Positions 1 to 10,014 of a stretch of DNA of 31,018 bases are shown piece by piece. The notes under the pieces were generated by a model. That model was not told the DNA's origin. It ran no database searches and saw only the letters and a program-made list of their open reading frames with translations. The stretch is from Euprymna scolopes (lineage: Eukaryota > Mollusca > Cephalopoda > Sepiida > Sepiolidae), in NCBI GenBank assembly GCA_024364805.1, contig CM044499.1, positions 81,168,336 to 81,199,353 on the forward strand, in the 5' to 3' direction. Every line of letters starts with the position of its first letter. Position 1 is the first letter of the stretch. Both the position numbers and the translations under genes were made by a program.

Positions 1-916
1 TCTGTGGACATTTTTCTTTAGAAAAAGTGGGCTAAATTAAGGACCTCAAAATTTCAAGAAATTCGGTAATTTCGCCACGATTTATTTATTTTTCCAGCTA
101 TTCTCATAAAACTAAGCACTCTTATGTAAAATTGAGTGCTCTTTCTGATTATAAAGTCAAATCTGATTAAGATGTAAAATTAAAAATTATTTTTAAAACT
201 GGCGCATAGTATCATACAGGGTGTGTGTAAAGTCCCCTGTCACAGATCAGCAGATGTGGCCTCTGACCCCGGTAGCTCTTTACAAGATTCTTCTGCGTTG
301 CAGGCCTCGGCGGTTCCCGATGCCAGCGTCCACTGAAAATTAATTAGCTTCTCATGCAGGTCAAAAGAAAACAAACACAGAGGTTTCTAGTCTACTAAAA
401 GTTAATTCACGAATTTACAGGTGTTTTACATATATACAATTGTTCAGTTCGATTACACCAGAAAACAGTCTGAAATCTTATTCTTTGTTCTCCACTATGG
501 TGACGGTGACGGTGACGGAAGAGGGTGGGTTGCGTTCTCTTGGGTGAGTGTTCCTGCCTTTAGATTTGGCTCCAATCTCTGGCCTGGGGCATTTGCTTAT
601 ATTGGAAGGTGATGGGTTAGGGTAGGCTGTTCCTCAGACCAATCAGAATTCAACACGTTATTTTGGGGAAGTCCTGATTCCTTGCATGTGTGCAAACCTG
701 CAAACCTTCATAGGCCTGCGAATCTGGGACCACAACTCAAATTCATTCACACGCCCTAAAAGGTTGACACTTTAACCTCTCATACTCAAAAAGACAGACA
801 TCCTTTAGCTGGGGTTCATCAGGCCAAGAACGAAATCATATTTTGTTATAGCTTTCCAAATGACATCTCTTGTCCGGCACCCAATAATGTTTAACAGACA
901 ATATAAGCATAATTAC
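1..916. other. AT-rich DNA, no recognised gene
   Basis: No reading frame here resembles a protein family I know. The longest plus-strand frame (421-612, 63 codons) contains a short GACGGT-type repeat near 500 and looks like chance. The stretch from about 200 to 360 has more balanced base composition but I could not assign it. No tRNA or snRNA fold was seen. Confidence 0.6.
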
Positions 917-969
917 TCGGCCTTACTCAGTGTTTAGGGAAGGGGGTCTCAAGCTTCCCAAATGGGGAG
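917..969 (+). repeat. Dispersed repeat, left part, split by the gypsy insertion
   Basis: The block begins CGGCCTTACTCAGTGTTTAG and ends CCCAAATGGGGAG. The same block recurs at about 5953-6010 in this window. The repeat stops at the first base of the 5' LTR and resumes after the 3' LTR at 5474 (GGGAGCTGTGTCACTCCCTG). This shows the retrotransposon landed inside a copy of this repeat. The family itself is not one I recognise. Confidence 0.75.
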
Positions 970-1139
970 TGTGATGTCGTAAAGGGACATGACCCTAAGA
1001 GTTATCTACCCTTAGATACGTGCTCTCTAATAAAGTAAGCTCGGACGGCAGTTATCTGGCGACCGATCTATTGTTAACACTGTGTTGTCGTTCTTTAATG
1101 CTGTTTGATTCCCGCCAGACGGGAGACACCAACATTATA
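970..1139 (+). repeat. 5' LTR of element A
   Basis: This is about 170 bp and nearly identical to 5292-5473. It starts TGTGATGTC and ends CAACATTATA. An AATAAA polyadenylation-type signal lies at 1029-1034. It is short for a gypsy LTR and shows no convincing TATA box. The preceding five bases, GGGAG, match those following the 3' LTR. Confidence 0.93.
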
Positions 1140-1141
1140 TC

Positions 1142-1151
1142 TGGCGACGAG
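1142..1151 (+). other. Primer-binding site of element A (tRNA-Ser type)
   Basis: TGGCGACGAG lies two bases after the 5' LTR. It is complementary to the 3' end of animal tRNA-Ser(GCT), which ends CTCGTCG plus the added CCA. Many Mag-like gypsy elements use this primer. In an intact relative this is where minus-strand DNA synthesis starts. Confidence 0.8.
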
Positions 1152-1223
1152 TGATTATTTTTCGTGACGAGCTCACGCTACATAATTTTCGGAATTTAAT
1201 ACAAAAAAAAATTTATGGAATAA

Positions 1224-2230
1224 ATGCAAAAAAAAAAAAAATGGCCAGCAGTGGTTTTACCAGTTATTCCCAGTTTTAGCGTACATGCGGACCAAACCAC
1301 AATTGCAGTTCGTTGGAAAAAATGGATAGACACGTTGAAGAATTTATTTGTTGCTATGGACATTCATGACAATAAAAAAAAGAAAGCGACACTTCCCCAC
1401 TATGCAGGAGACGAAGTTTTCAATATTTTCCACGACTTCACAGACAAACAAAAGGGCATAGGCGCAACCAACATTTTGGACGACGGCAAATGTAGTTTTG
1501 GGCGAATATGAAACTACAAAAAAGTCACTAACAAATCATTTTACGCCGCAAAAGAACACGTCATACAAAATTTTCAAGTTTCGACAGACTATGCAAGACC
1601 TGGATGAAAGCTTAAACTCGTATCATGCACGACTACGGACTCTAGCCTCCACGTGCGATTTTGAAGATAAAGACAGAGAGATCCTAGCCCAAATTTTGCA
1701 GGGGTGCACATCTTCTAAAGTCAGAAGGAAGGCGCTAAGAGACAACTCTACGCTAAAGCAAATCCTGGACGAAGCTAGGGCAATCGAACTGGGTTATACC
1801 CTTTCCGCAGACATGGAGCGTAATGAACTACACACTCTTTACAGTAATGAAAACCGCACGTATCTCACACGTGGAAATAATGAAAATTTCAACACCAACG
1901 GCAGTAAAGACATTTGTTAACATGCGTGGCAAAACAGTCGCCATGACACCTCGAAGAATCGACCGTGTGGTGGACAAAAAAAAGATGGCGGACAGCAAAT
2001 GTGTCACTATTGTGGATACTCTTCTACACACCCGACTTGTCCAGCCCGAGCGATGGAAAGAATGCAAGAATTACCACAAGAAAAACCATGTTACGAGAGC
2101 ATGCAAAGCAAAGCCGGTAAGAGTAGTTCGTTTCACGAATCCTCCTCTGGTATCCCCCTCTACGTCTAGTGACGAGTCTGTGTACTTGGTGAAATTTACA
2201 CCGTCAATTAAGTTACCGCCCTTGTCAATA
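1224..2230 (+). pseudogene. gag: gag region of element A (fossil)
   Basis: This region encodes capsid/nucleocapsid remnants. The middle (about 1500-1910) reads like a gypsy capsid domain, with TSYKIFKFRQTMQDLDESLN and a following LRTLASTCDFED segment. The end (about 1990-2100) carries two cysteine/histidine clusters of zinc-knuckle type. The first resembles CHYCG and the second is a C-x3-H-x-K-x-N-H-x4-C-like variant. Such paired knuckles before the protease are usual in Mag-like elements, where they bind the genomic RNA. The region is broken and I treat it as a fossil with no product. Confidence 0.8.
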
Positions 2231-2241
2231 ATTCCCCTGTA

Positions 2242-5195
2242 ATGTTTGTGGTAGACACGGTTGCTAGTGTCAATATAATTGCTGGACACATATATGATGG
2301 TTTAAAACAAAAACCATGTATAAACAAAACAACGACCCGGATATTTGTGTACAGATCTAAACATGCCATACCCATCCGAGGATTTATTAATGCGAGCATA
2401 GAATTTTGTGATAAATCCTGTAGAGGTAAGATATTTGTGGTCGACAGCGACAATCCTTTAGTTGGACTGCAGAACCTCTTGAGTGGTCATTCTGTTGGAG
2501 CACTGGGAATGATAATGTTTAACTTTACATTCCATGTGACGATCCCAATTCAAGACGAGTTCCCCACACTGTTTGATGGAAAGATGGGAAAAATTTCCGG
2601 AGTTACCATTAATCTCCACATTGACTCATCGGTTTCCCCCGTAACTCAGCGACACCGCAGGATACCTTTCCATGTGAGAAAAGACATGGAGACGGAACTC
2701 AAACGTCTCAGAGAAATGGATGTGATTGAAGAAGTCACTGGACCTACCCCTTGGGTTGACCTGGTTGTGGTAGTTCCCAAGAAAAATAGCATACGAATTT
2801 GTGTCGACATGAGAAAGGCAAATGAAGCCATTCAACAGATAAAACATCCAATGCCAACTGTAGACAACTTAATAGCAGTTTTCAGCAAACTAGACCTCTC
2901 CAATGCTTATCATCAACTAGAACTGGAAGAGTCCAGCAGATATATAACGACATTTGCCACAGATGCAGGTTTATTTCGTTACAAGTGTCTAAGTTTTGGC
3001 GTGAATGCAGCCTCTGAACAATTTCAAAAAGTTATCTCAGAGACATCCCAGGAGTGAAAAACCTATCAGACAACATAATAATTTATGTACGTGACCAGCC
3101 ATCACATGGCATCAGCTTGAGGAACACTCTGAAACGTCTACAAGAAGTATGAGCCAAGCTGAACAAAGAAAAATGCCTTTTTTCTGTACGGAAACTGATT
3201 TTCTTCGGACACATTTTCAGTGAGAATGGAGTGTCCCCTGACTCAGAGAAAATCTCTGCTATTACAAAATGCAAATCTCCAAGGAACATGAGTGAAATCA
3301 GATCATTCTTGGGCATGACACAGTATGTGGCTCGATTTATTCCACATTATGCCACTATTAGTGAACCACTGAGACAACTCACAAAAAAAGATACTTATTT
3401 GAGATGGACAGAAGAAGAAGCAGCTGCAAACAAGTTAAAGGAAGCTCTGACTGGAGCTGAGGTGATGGCGTACTTCGACCTGAAAGAAGACACTGACATC
3501 CTGGTAGATGCAAGCCCAGTTGGATTAGGTGCAGTTCTGACACAAAATGGGAAGGTGCTATGCCAGTCGTGCGCTCACAGATATAGAACAGCGATACTCT
3601 CAAACTGAGAGAGAGATGTTAGCCGTCTTATATGCAGCTGAACATTTTCATCTCTATTTATATGGAGTGAGATTCAAAATCACCACCAACCATTGTCCTC
3701 TTCTTGGGATTGACAACAACAAGGATTGAACGCTGGCGCATTCGTCTCATGCCCTACCAGTATAACCTGGTATACTGTCCCGGGAAAGATGACCAAAACC
3801 CTGTGGACTATCTGAGTCATCACCCACAACACATACCATCTAAAGACGAAGCCTACATAAGCTCAGAATAAGCTTAGAATATAATACCAAAATCTTTAAC
3901 TTTTGAAGAAGTCAAACAAGCCACAGAATAGGATTCCCAGTTACAAAAGGTCATGGTTGCTGTTAAAGATGGACGATGGAATGACCCCCAGCTGTCAAGT
4001 TTTTCCCCATTCGAGGATGAAATTTCAATACGCAATGGTCTCGTGCTTCGAGGACACCGGCATGTAATTTCCTCAAAATTAAGGAAGAGATCAGTTAATA
4101 TAGCCCATCAATCTCACCAGGGCATGGTCAAAACCAAGCAACTAATAAGGGAAAAGGTGTGGTCCCCAGAAATCGATAGACTGGTGGAGGAAACAATACA
4201 CGGATGCATTCCCTGCCAAGCCTCAGACCCAAGGCACATGAGCCATGAACCCATACACTCCTCACCACTACCAACTGCACCATGGACTGAAATCTTAGTC
4301 GATTTTGCAGGTCCGTTCCCATCAGGTGACTATGTGTTAGTCATAATCGACGATTACAGCCGATTCCTTGAAGTGGAGATAATACCCTCAATATCTGCAT
4401 GTACAGTTATTCCCGTCTAAACATGATCTTTGCTAGACAAGGATATCCGATCATTCTAAAATCCGATAACGGTCCGCCATTTCAAGGACAAGACTTTAGA
4501 GACTTAGCGGCACAAGCAGGTTTCAAACATAGATACATTACACCTCTATGACCTGAGGCAAATGGTGAAGTAGAGCGTTTTATGCGCACCCTAAAAAATA
4601 CGTTCTTGTGGCCACGGCGGAAGGCCACAACTGGAAGATCCAGTTACCACATTTCCTAAGGTAATATAGAGCCCCCCCCCATACCATCACAAAAATATTT
4701 CCATTTGAAGCTTGTACGGGCCGAAAAATGAATATCTGCATACCAAATGGCATCGAAAGGCCAGTAACAGGGCCGATGCATGAAAAAATAAAAGAAAATG
4801 ACTCCAAAGGAAAGTAGAAGATGAAGGGGTACGCCTATAGAAAGAGAAAAACAACAGCTCTCAGTTTGTGTGATAAGGTCTTGATCAGACAGAAGAGGCA
4901 AAACAAACTGTCACCACCATACAATCCTAAACCATATACCGTTACAAAAATGAAGGGACGTATCATAACGGTTCAGAGAGAAAATCACCAAGTGACTAGA
5001 AACTCTTCTTTGCTAAAACGCATAACACTTAGGGATGAAAACCCTGACTCCGATTCTGACTCTAAAGATGACTACAGTCCACACATCCCAGAAGACCTGG
5101 AAATGCCCAAAACACAAATAGCTGACCAGTTTCCGAGACAAAATCCATCTCGGAAAAGACTGCCCCCAGCCAGACTCAAAGACTTCATAATGTAG
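2242..5195 (+). pseudogene. pol: pol region of element A: PR-RT-RH-IN (fossil)
   Basis: Near 2242-2290 lies an aspartic-protease start of the FVVDT-ASVNII type. Reverse transcriptase spans about 2560-3340, with PTPWVDLVVVVPKK, RICVDMRKAN, KLDLSNAYHQLEL and LSFGVNAASEQFQ as landmarks. RNase H covers about 3390-3730 (ILVDASPVGLGAVL). The integrase zinc finger, spaced H-x3-H...C-x2-C, is at about 4110-4240. The integrase core begins at about 4285 (ILVDFAGPFPSGDYVLVIID). A tail rich in Asp and Ser runs to 5195. The motifs are clear family hallmarks. The region is broken in several places and should not be read as one protein. Confidence 0.9.
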
Positions 5196-5280
5196 TTAAA
5201 AAAATAAATAAATAATATAAAATAAATAAATAAAATAAAAAAATAGTAAAAAGTAAAATAAGGCAGGTCGTCCCACCAAG

Positions 5281-5291
5281 ATGGAGAGGGA
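5281..5291 (+). other. Polypurine tract of element A
   Basis: ATGGAGAGGGA directly precedes the 3' LTR. In LTR retrotransposons this tract primes plus-strand DNA. Its position, flush with the TGTGATG start, supports the LTR boundary. Confidence 0.75.
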
Positions 5292-5473
5292 TGTGATGTC
5301 CACAAGTAAAGGGACATAACCCTAAGAGTTATCTACCCTTAGATGCGCGCTCTCTAATAAAGTAAGCTCGGACAACAGTTATCTGGCGACCGATCTATTA
5401 TTAACACCTATGTCTGTGTTGTCGTTCTTTAATGCTGTTTGATTCCTGCCAGATGCGAGCCGCCAACATTATA
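5292..5473 (+). repeat. 3' LTR of element A
   Basis: This is about 182 bp and matches 970-1139, with small length differences near its start and middle. It has an AATAAA at 5356-5361 and ends CAACATTATA. It is followed by GGGAG at 5474-5478, the second copy of the target duplication. Confidence 0.93.
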
Positions 5474-5950
5474 GGGAGCTGTGTCACTCCCTGAGGTGGT
5501 TACCCCCCCCCCCAGACCCATTGGTTTCCATGTAAACGAATGAGTCTAAGTCATGTGCCATATCGCCCCATTTCATCGCTCTTTCACTGCCATCGGTACC
5601 AGCTGGGTTTCCTCTGCTGTTTCTCCTTTCCGTTGTTGGTTCACCTGTTACGAAAGATAGCATATACATAGTCTGACAACCACCCTACAGATGAGCGTTC
5701 TCCACCCCAGCTCGCTACATGAGCTATTCCCCTTTTTAGTAGTTACACAAAAGTTCAAAAAGTCAAAAAAAAAAAAAAGAAAAAGAAAATCAAAAAGTTC
5801 AAAGTTCAAAATCCCAAGAAAGTTCAGAATTGACAGTCCTTCATTCATAATTGTTCAAAACATTAAAAAATGTCACTCAGTTTTTTTTCAGTTCGTGAAG
5901 GTTACCCAGAAATGCATAATTATAATTCACAAAGGTTATTCAAAAATTTT
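5474..5950 (+). other. Dispersed-repeat right part, then purine-rich DNA
   Basis: The first ~25 bases continue the dispersed repeat interrupted at 969. After them come a C run at about 5506-5515 and an A-rich stretch at about 5756-5830 built from AAAAGTTCA-like words. The reading frames here are low-complexity and unconvincing. No gene was recognised. Confidence 0.55.
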
Positions 5951-6036
5951 TCCGGCCTTACTCAGTGTTTAGGGGGCTGGGGGGGGGTCTCAATCTCCCC
6001 AAATGGGGAGCTGTATCGCTTCCTGAGGCGGTCATG
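5951..6036 (+). repeat. Uninterrupted copy of the dispersed repeat (empty site for element A)
   Basis: CGGCCTTACTCAGTGTTTAG, a G-rich run, then CCCAAATGGGGAGCTGTATC and CTTCCTGAGGCGGTCATG run on without a break. The bases either side of element A (917-969 and 5474-5500) align to this segment, which carries a single GGGAG. It therefore shows the pre-insertion state of the target in a paralogous copy. Confidence 0.8.
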
Positions 6037-6570
6037 CCATAGGTGTCTATTCATGAACAAAACTAAGTATTATACTGGTATTGAAATATAGCTTTATTGA
6101 TAGCAGGCATTTTCCTGCCTCCTCACCAAAGGAGTGCTTAATTTTGCGTGTAGCCATTGAATGCCTAAAGAGCATTCATGGCCGGTATTTACTACTCCCC
6201 TCAAAGAAAAAAAAAATTGAGTAGATATGAATTAATCTCAGAAATAAATCAAAGAAAATTTTTCATATAGATTTTGGATTTCTGTAAAAGATGTAAATTT
6301 CCATAGTCGACCAGAACTTAAGCATTTTGGAACCAGTCCAATTTTCAATTTTGTAAATACTCTCTATCTGGCCCAAAATATACCCCTATTTTCTGAGATG
6401 CAACCATAAATCGTACTCTACATGCATCCTTGATATAGCTTTCACAATACCAGGATACCAGGAATCCTGATAAGCAACAACTATATATTCACCAGTTGAT
6501 GGTAATTTTTGTCATTTCTATTCTGTTGTTTTACTGAAAATTCAACTATGTAAACAAAGAAATAAAACAG
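6037..6570. other. AT-rich DNA, no recognised gene
   Basis: Apart from short inverted words such as GCAGGCATTTTCCTGC near 6101, I see no gene, RNA or complete repeat in this stretch. Confidence 0.5.
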
Positions 6571-6940
6571 TAATTTTTTACCTTGTTTCCACCTTAACAT
6601 TTAAAATGATTACTTCTATAGATTATAGGATATACCAAAAATGAATATCGCATTTAAATTTTCTGCAAATAAATAGTTTTCTGGATATTAAGCAATGTCA
6701 TTTCTTATGTTATCACTGGTGACCATCTTGGTATGCGCAAACGCACAAACATAACCCCAAGAAACTATGTGCAAACGCACGTGCCAAGCAATAACAAGAA
6801 ATGACATTGCTTAATATCCGGAAAAGCTACTTAATTACGGAAAATTTAAATGCAATATTCGTTTCTAGCATACCCGAAAACCTTAAAAGGTAGTCATTTT
6901 AAAGAAAAGTGTTTAGGTAGAAACAAGGTAAAAATTTACA
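6571..6940. mobile_element. Foldback (inverted-repeat) element, MITE-like
   Basis: The left arm (about 6571-6718) and the right arm (about 6787-6940) are imperfect reverse complements of roughly 150 bp. The strongest part is GATATTAAGCAATGTCATTT near 6686, whose complement is near 6806-6827. The outer edges pair TTTTTACCTTGTTTC with GAAACAAGGTAAAAA. The ~70-bp centre has two copies of GCAAACGCAC. There is no coding capacity. The form is that of a non-autonomous foldback or MITE element. Flanking target duplications are not clear, so the family is unassigned. Confidence 0.75.
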
Positions 6941-7336
6941 AAATGCATCACAATTAAATTTTTTATCAAACCACCTATTTATTATTATTATTATTATTTA
7001 GATATCCTCAGTTAAAAAAAAAAGCGGGTTAGTTTTACAGATTCAAAAAAATGATCTTGACAATGAGTTAAAAATAAATTCAAGTTTCACGATATATTTT
7101 ATTTAATTGTTAGGTGAAAGTACAGAATAATTAACAAAACACCCTTCCTTCCCCATGTTAAGAATGGGTTTCTAAATAATAACATTATTTCAGCATGGTA
7201 GCATAAGTGCACAAGTACCTTTTATTTGTTATATATTTGTTTTCTGTTTTTTTACCACTAAAAAACACAATTCTACTTTAAGTACCAGTAAGAAGTTATA
7301 AATACATAAATAACAGAAACGCATGTACTTAGTACA

Positions 7337-7392
7337 TTTTGTTGTTTTTTAATGCTTTTAGTACATGTGTACTAAAAGTGTTAACAACAAAA
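7337..7392. repeat. Imperfect palindrome, ~25-bp arms
   Basis: TTTTGTTGTT...CTTTTAGTACA faces TGTACTAAAAG...AACAACAAAA around a short centre at about 7365-7368. The arms differ by a few bases and a short T run. It could form a cruciform or be the remnant of a small foldback element. Confidence 0.7.
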
Positions 7393-7545
7393 TAGTATTG
7401 TTAAGAAATCAAATTCGAAAAACTTGAAAATAATTTTTTTAAATTGACAAACTCAGAATAAGAAATGAAACTGATTTTTCTTCTTTCGTTTTGAAAGCAG
7501 AAAAATAGTTTTTTATTTTTAAGAGAATACTAACGAAACTCGTTA

Positions 7546-7569
7546 ATGCACTGACTTTAGTCAGTGCAT
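7546..7569. repeat. Perfect 11-bp inverted repeat
   Basis: ATGCACTGACT is followed by TT and then AGTCAGTGCAT. It is an exact stem with a two-base spacer. No T-run follows on either strand, and a eukaryotic terminator is not implied. Confidence 0.8.
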
Positions 7570-8194
7570 AGTGAGCCATTTCCCCGTTAAGCGGATTTGA
7601 ATTTCTATAAAAGATAACATTTTAAAGAAATTTCTGCACAATTAATAATGATCAAACATATGAATACATGAAAATACATGAAAATAATTCTGAAACTATT
7701 ATCCATATCAAAATGGATGATATATACCAATTTATCTTATCAATTTTGAAATATTCTTCATCAACTTTGCTCGGTTGTAATTTTGCTTCCTGTGGTCGTA
7801 AAAATATAAATCAAAGTCCAGTAGAGATGGACTTCTATGTTTATATAGCCTGTAAAATTTCAGCCATATCCAATCGAAGTTGACCCAGTGCATGTGTATC
7901 CAAACATAATGTATGAAATGTAAACATTGATAAAAAACAGTTTCCCTTTTTGCTGTCAACATTTTTACTGTTTTTTTATTCATTTTTAACTTGGAGCATA
8001 AAATCATTGAACGCATAAAAGAAAAATAAATTAACATCATTGGAATGCTTATTCTATTCTCTTTCCAGCAATGTAATTTTTTTAGAAATTGACTCACAAA
8101 TAAAAATGATATGACTTGTTGAAGCACATTAAGTATGTAATATTGCCGATGTCCACGAAAATACAGCATACGCTTGTAATGCTAAAAATACTCT

Positions 8195-8380
8195 AACATA
8201 ACATTTAAATCTGACCCTAAAATCGCCATGGTAGGATCCTTCTTTCGATCCAATAGATATCTATCTGCTGATGCAGTTCTCTACCTTTATAAGAATCAGA
8301 TACGTCCAAGGATGGAGTATTGTTGGCACATCTGATCAGGAACTATTAGAAAGACTTATCCTGCCTTGACAGAGTTCAAA
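8195..8380 (+). mobile_element. Jockey-like LINE fragment, C-terminal end of ORF2
   Basis: The frame at about 8203-8338 reads like the region after the RT domain of jockey-type LINEs, with SADAVLYLYKNQIRPRMEYC as its landmark. A following frame at about 8365-8385 gives LDRVQNRLC, also typical. The usual cysteine-tryptophan words of this region are altered and a stop interrupts it. The fragment is short and dead. It is followed at once by an endonuclease piece, which is the wrong order for a single element. Confidence 0.65.
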
Positions 8381-8395
8381 ATAGGCTTTGTAGCC

Positions 8396-8860
8396 TATAT
8401 TAAAAATGTGCCTACATTAAAAACGGCTTTCCACGTGGTAGGGACATCTCAAGAGAAGATCCTAAATTATCCTATATATGCTTCCGGGTTGCACTTGCTC
8501 ACACGACTGCATTTATATTTGCCCTCTATCGCCCCCACAACAGCGGAGTTGCTATCTTTAAGAGCATATCTGAGAAAATTGACCACATCCTATCTGCTCA
8601 GATTTTCCGCAAACCCACTCAGATTTTCCGCAAACCCACCTGTGTGCCCGTACTGATGGTCCGTATTCAAGTCTCCTAGATCTTTTCCTCACAACTTGCT
8701 CTTAGCTATGTTCATCTTCCGTTTTATCTCTACTGGGATCTTCTAACCACTCTGTTGTATCAGTTAAAGTAAAAACGAAATGTAATAAGTCCTCAGATGT
8801 ACCTCTCCATCGTATAGTATATCTATCTCTATGGTTGACTAGGATCGCTTCGTTATATAT
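8396..8860 (+). mobile_element. Jockey-like LINE fragment, endonuclease domain with internal loss
   Basis: The frame from 8396 reads as an apurinic-type endonuclease: NGFPRGRDISRED, ICFRVALAHTTAFIFALYRP and ISEKIDHILSA. The next recognisable piece, from about 8650 (SLLDLFLTT, then SNHSVVSVKVKTKC), belongs to the end of that domain. The central GDFN region and neighbours are missing. A 21-bp unit, CTCAGATTTTCCGCAAACCCA, is duplicated in tandem at 8597-8638, exactly where the central part is missing. It is not functional. Confidence 0.7.
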
Positions 8861-9061
8861 TTTTTTTAATCAATTTTTACCCCAAACAAGGCACAGTGTT
8901 ACATATATATAGCAATAGATATGAAAAAATTTAAATAGCTTAAAATATTCCAATGTTGATATCTATAGAAAGAGCTTGATGAGGTAAGAAAGAATTTTTT
9001 TAAATTTTTTAAATCCAATTAAAATTAAGGAAGTTATGACTATTTTTGTGCCTCACACGTT

Positions 9062-9158
9062 TGGATATTTTTCCCTCTATGGATATCTTTCCCTCTATAT
9101 GGATATCTTTCCCTCTATATGGATATCTTTCCCTCTATATGGATATCTTTCCCTCTAT
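9062..9158 (+). repeat. 20-bp tandem repeat, five copies
   Basis: GGATATCTTTCCCTCTATAT is repeated about five times, the first copy slightly diverged and the last cut short. A frame reading YGYLSLYMDIFPSIW across it is a by-product of the repeat. It ends at the first base of the palindrome at 9159. Confidence 0.9.
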
Positions 9159-9210
9159 AAATGTGACAAAATGAATATGGTCTTAAGACCATATTCATTT
9201 TGTCACATTT
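9159..9210. repeat. Perfect 52-bp palindrome
   Basis: The arm 9159-9184 (starting AAATGTGACAAAATGAATAT) is followed with no spacer by its exact reverse complement at 9185-9210 (ending ATTCATTTTGTCACATTT). All 26 base pairs match. The symmetry stops at the next base on each side. It adjoins the 20-bp tandem array. Either it is a recent inverted duplication or terminal piece of a mobile element, or a fold-back artefact of sequencing or assembly. Confidence 0.92.
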
Positions 9211-9651
9211 TTTACATTACTTTTTCAGTAAAAATGCTATATCTTTGTTAAAACAGAAGATTAAGCAATGAAATTTACCCTATAAGTGTATTTTTGTACT
9301 AGGAATTAGAATATGTTACTGAAAATCTCCCAAAAGTAATGGTTTCCAAATAATCTGCAGTAAATGCACATAAATATGCTGCAATTCCTTAAAAATACCA
9401 TATATTCATTAAAAGAAAAGAAGTTAAAGAACTCAAAGCTGAATTATAATGCATTATATGTACAAATAACTGAAATCGAAATCTAGGACTGTTTAAAAAT
9501 GAATATATTGCAATATTTCTTTTGTATTATTGTAGATTGATACCTTCCGTTAACCCCCCCTCCACCCAATCTGATCACCTCATCAAAATATGTAGGTGAA
9601 TACCTTAAAAAACTTTAATGAAAGATAAGCAAGTATTATTTTAGAATTTAA
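9211..9651. other. AT-rich DNA, no recognised gene
   Basis: No convincing frame or repeat was seen. A C run lies near 9556. Confidence 0.5.
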
Positions 9652-10010
9652 TGTAAAATGATTCCCCATTTTGAGCCATTCTAGCATTTTAGGGCAGTTA
9701 ACCATTTTTTTCTATCGGAGATAAATCCTGTGCGCCTTTTATTTTTCTAAAGATGATTATGTGTGGTTTTAAGAGGGTCTTTGTGCAATTATGAGAGGGT
9801 GGGGAAGCTGCCACTTTGACTTTGGGTTAAATGCACTAGATAGAGCTAAGGAAAATTATGTGTGAACATCCTGAAGACTTGATAGAAACAAAACAAAAAC
9901 AATTTTAGAATTTAGAGTGGGGGTTAGTTTCACATAAATTTAATGTAAAATAATTCACCATTTCAAGACCATTCTAGCGTTTAAGGACAGTTGACTAATT
10001 CATTTTTTTA
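9652..10010 (+). repeat. Diverged direct duplication, ~294-bp spacing
   Basis: Two ~60-bp blocks, at about 9650-9710 and 9943-10005, share GTAAAAT-ATTC-CCATTT and CCATTCTAGC-TTTA-GG-CAGTT. Upstream words (TTTAGAATTTA) also recur. The two copies are perhaps 80% alike. No coding content was seen between them. Confidence 0.6.
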
Positions 10011-10014
10011 TGGA

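Larger units (their letters stand above)
970..5473 (+). mobile_element. Ty3/gypsy LTR retrotransposon, broken (element A)
   Basis: Both ends are present. The LTRs begin TGTGATGT and end ACATTATA (an imperfect inverted pair), and GGGAG is duplicated on each side (965-969 and 5474-5478). In order, the interior holds a primer-binding site, a gag region with retroviral-type zinc knuckles, an aspartic protease, reverse transcriptase, RNase H, integrase with an HHCC finger and core, a charged C-terminal tail, and a polypurine tract. The gene order RT-RH-IN and the wording of the RT motifs fit the Mag-like part of Ty3/gypsy. The coding region is broken in roughly half a dozen places. The LTRs differ at about 11 of some 165 aligned bases (near 7%) plus two small indels, so it is moderately old and older than the locus at 22.6-25.9 kb. 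Confidence 0.95.
6941..8194. other. AT-rich DNA with small palindromes, no recognised gene
   Basis: It contains two palindromes, listed separately, and a short segment near 7160-7190 (AAGAATGGGTTTCTAAATAA) that resembles 29677-29710. The longest frame (7732-8169 on the minus strand, 145 codons) is made of AT-biased residues and matches no family I know. I treat it as chance. Confidence 0.5.

Noticed and set aside
7732-8169. 145-codon minus-strand frame
   Set aside because: AT-biased residues (Phe, Ile, Lys, Tyr), no motif, no splice context recognised; likely chance.
9036-9251. Small protein rich in Tyr/Leu/Pro
   Set aside because: It is the translation of a 20-bp tandem repeat running into a perfect palindrome.
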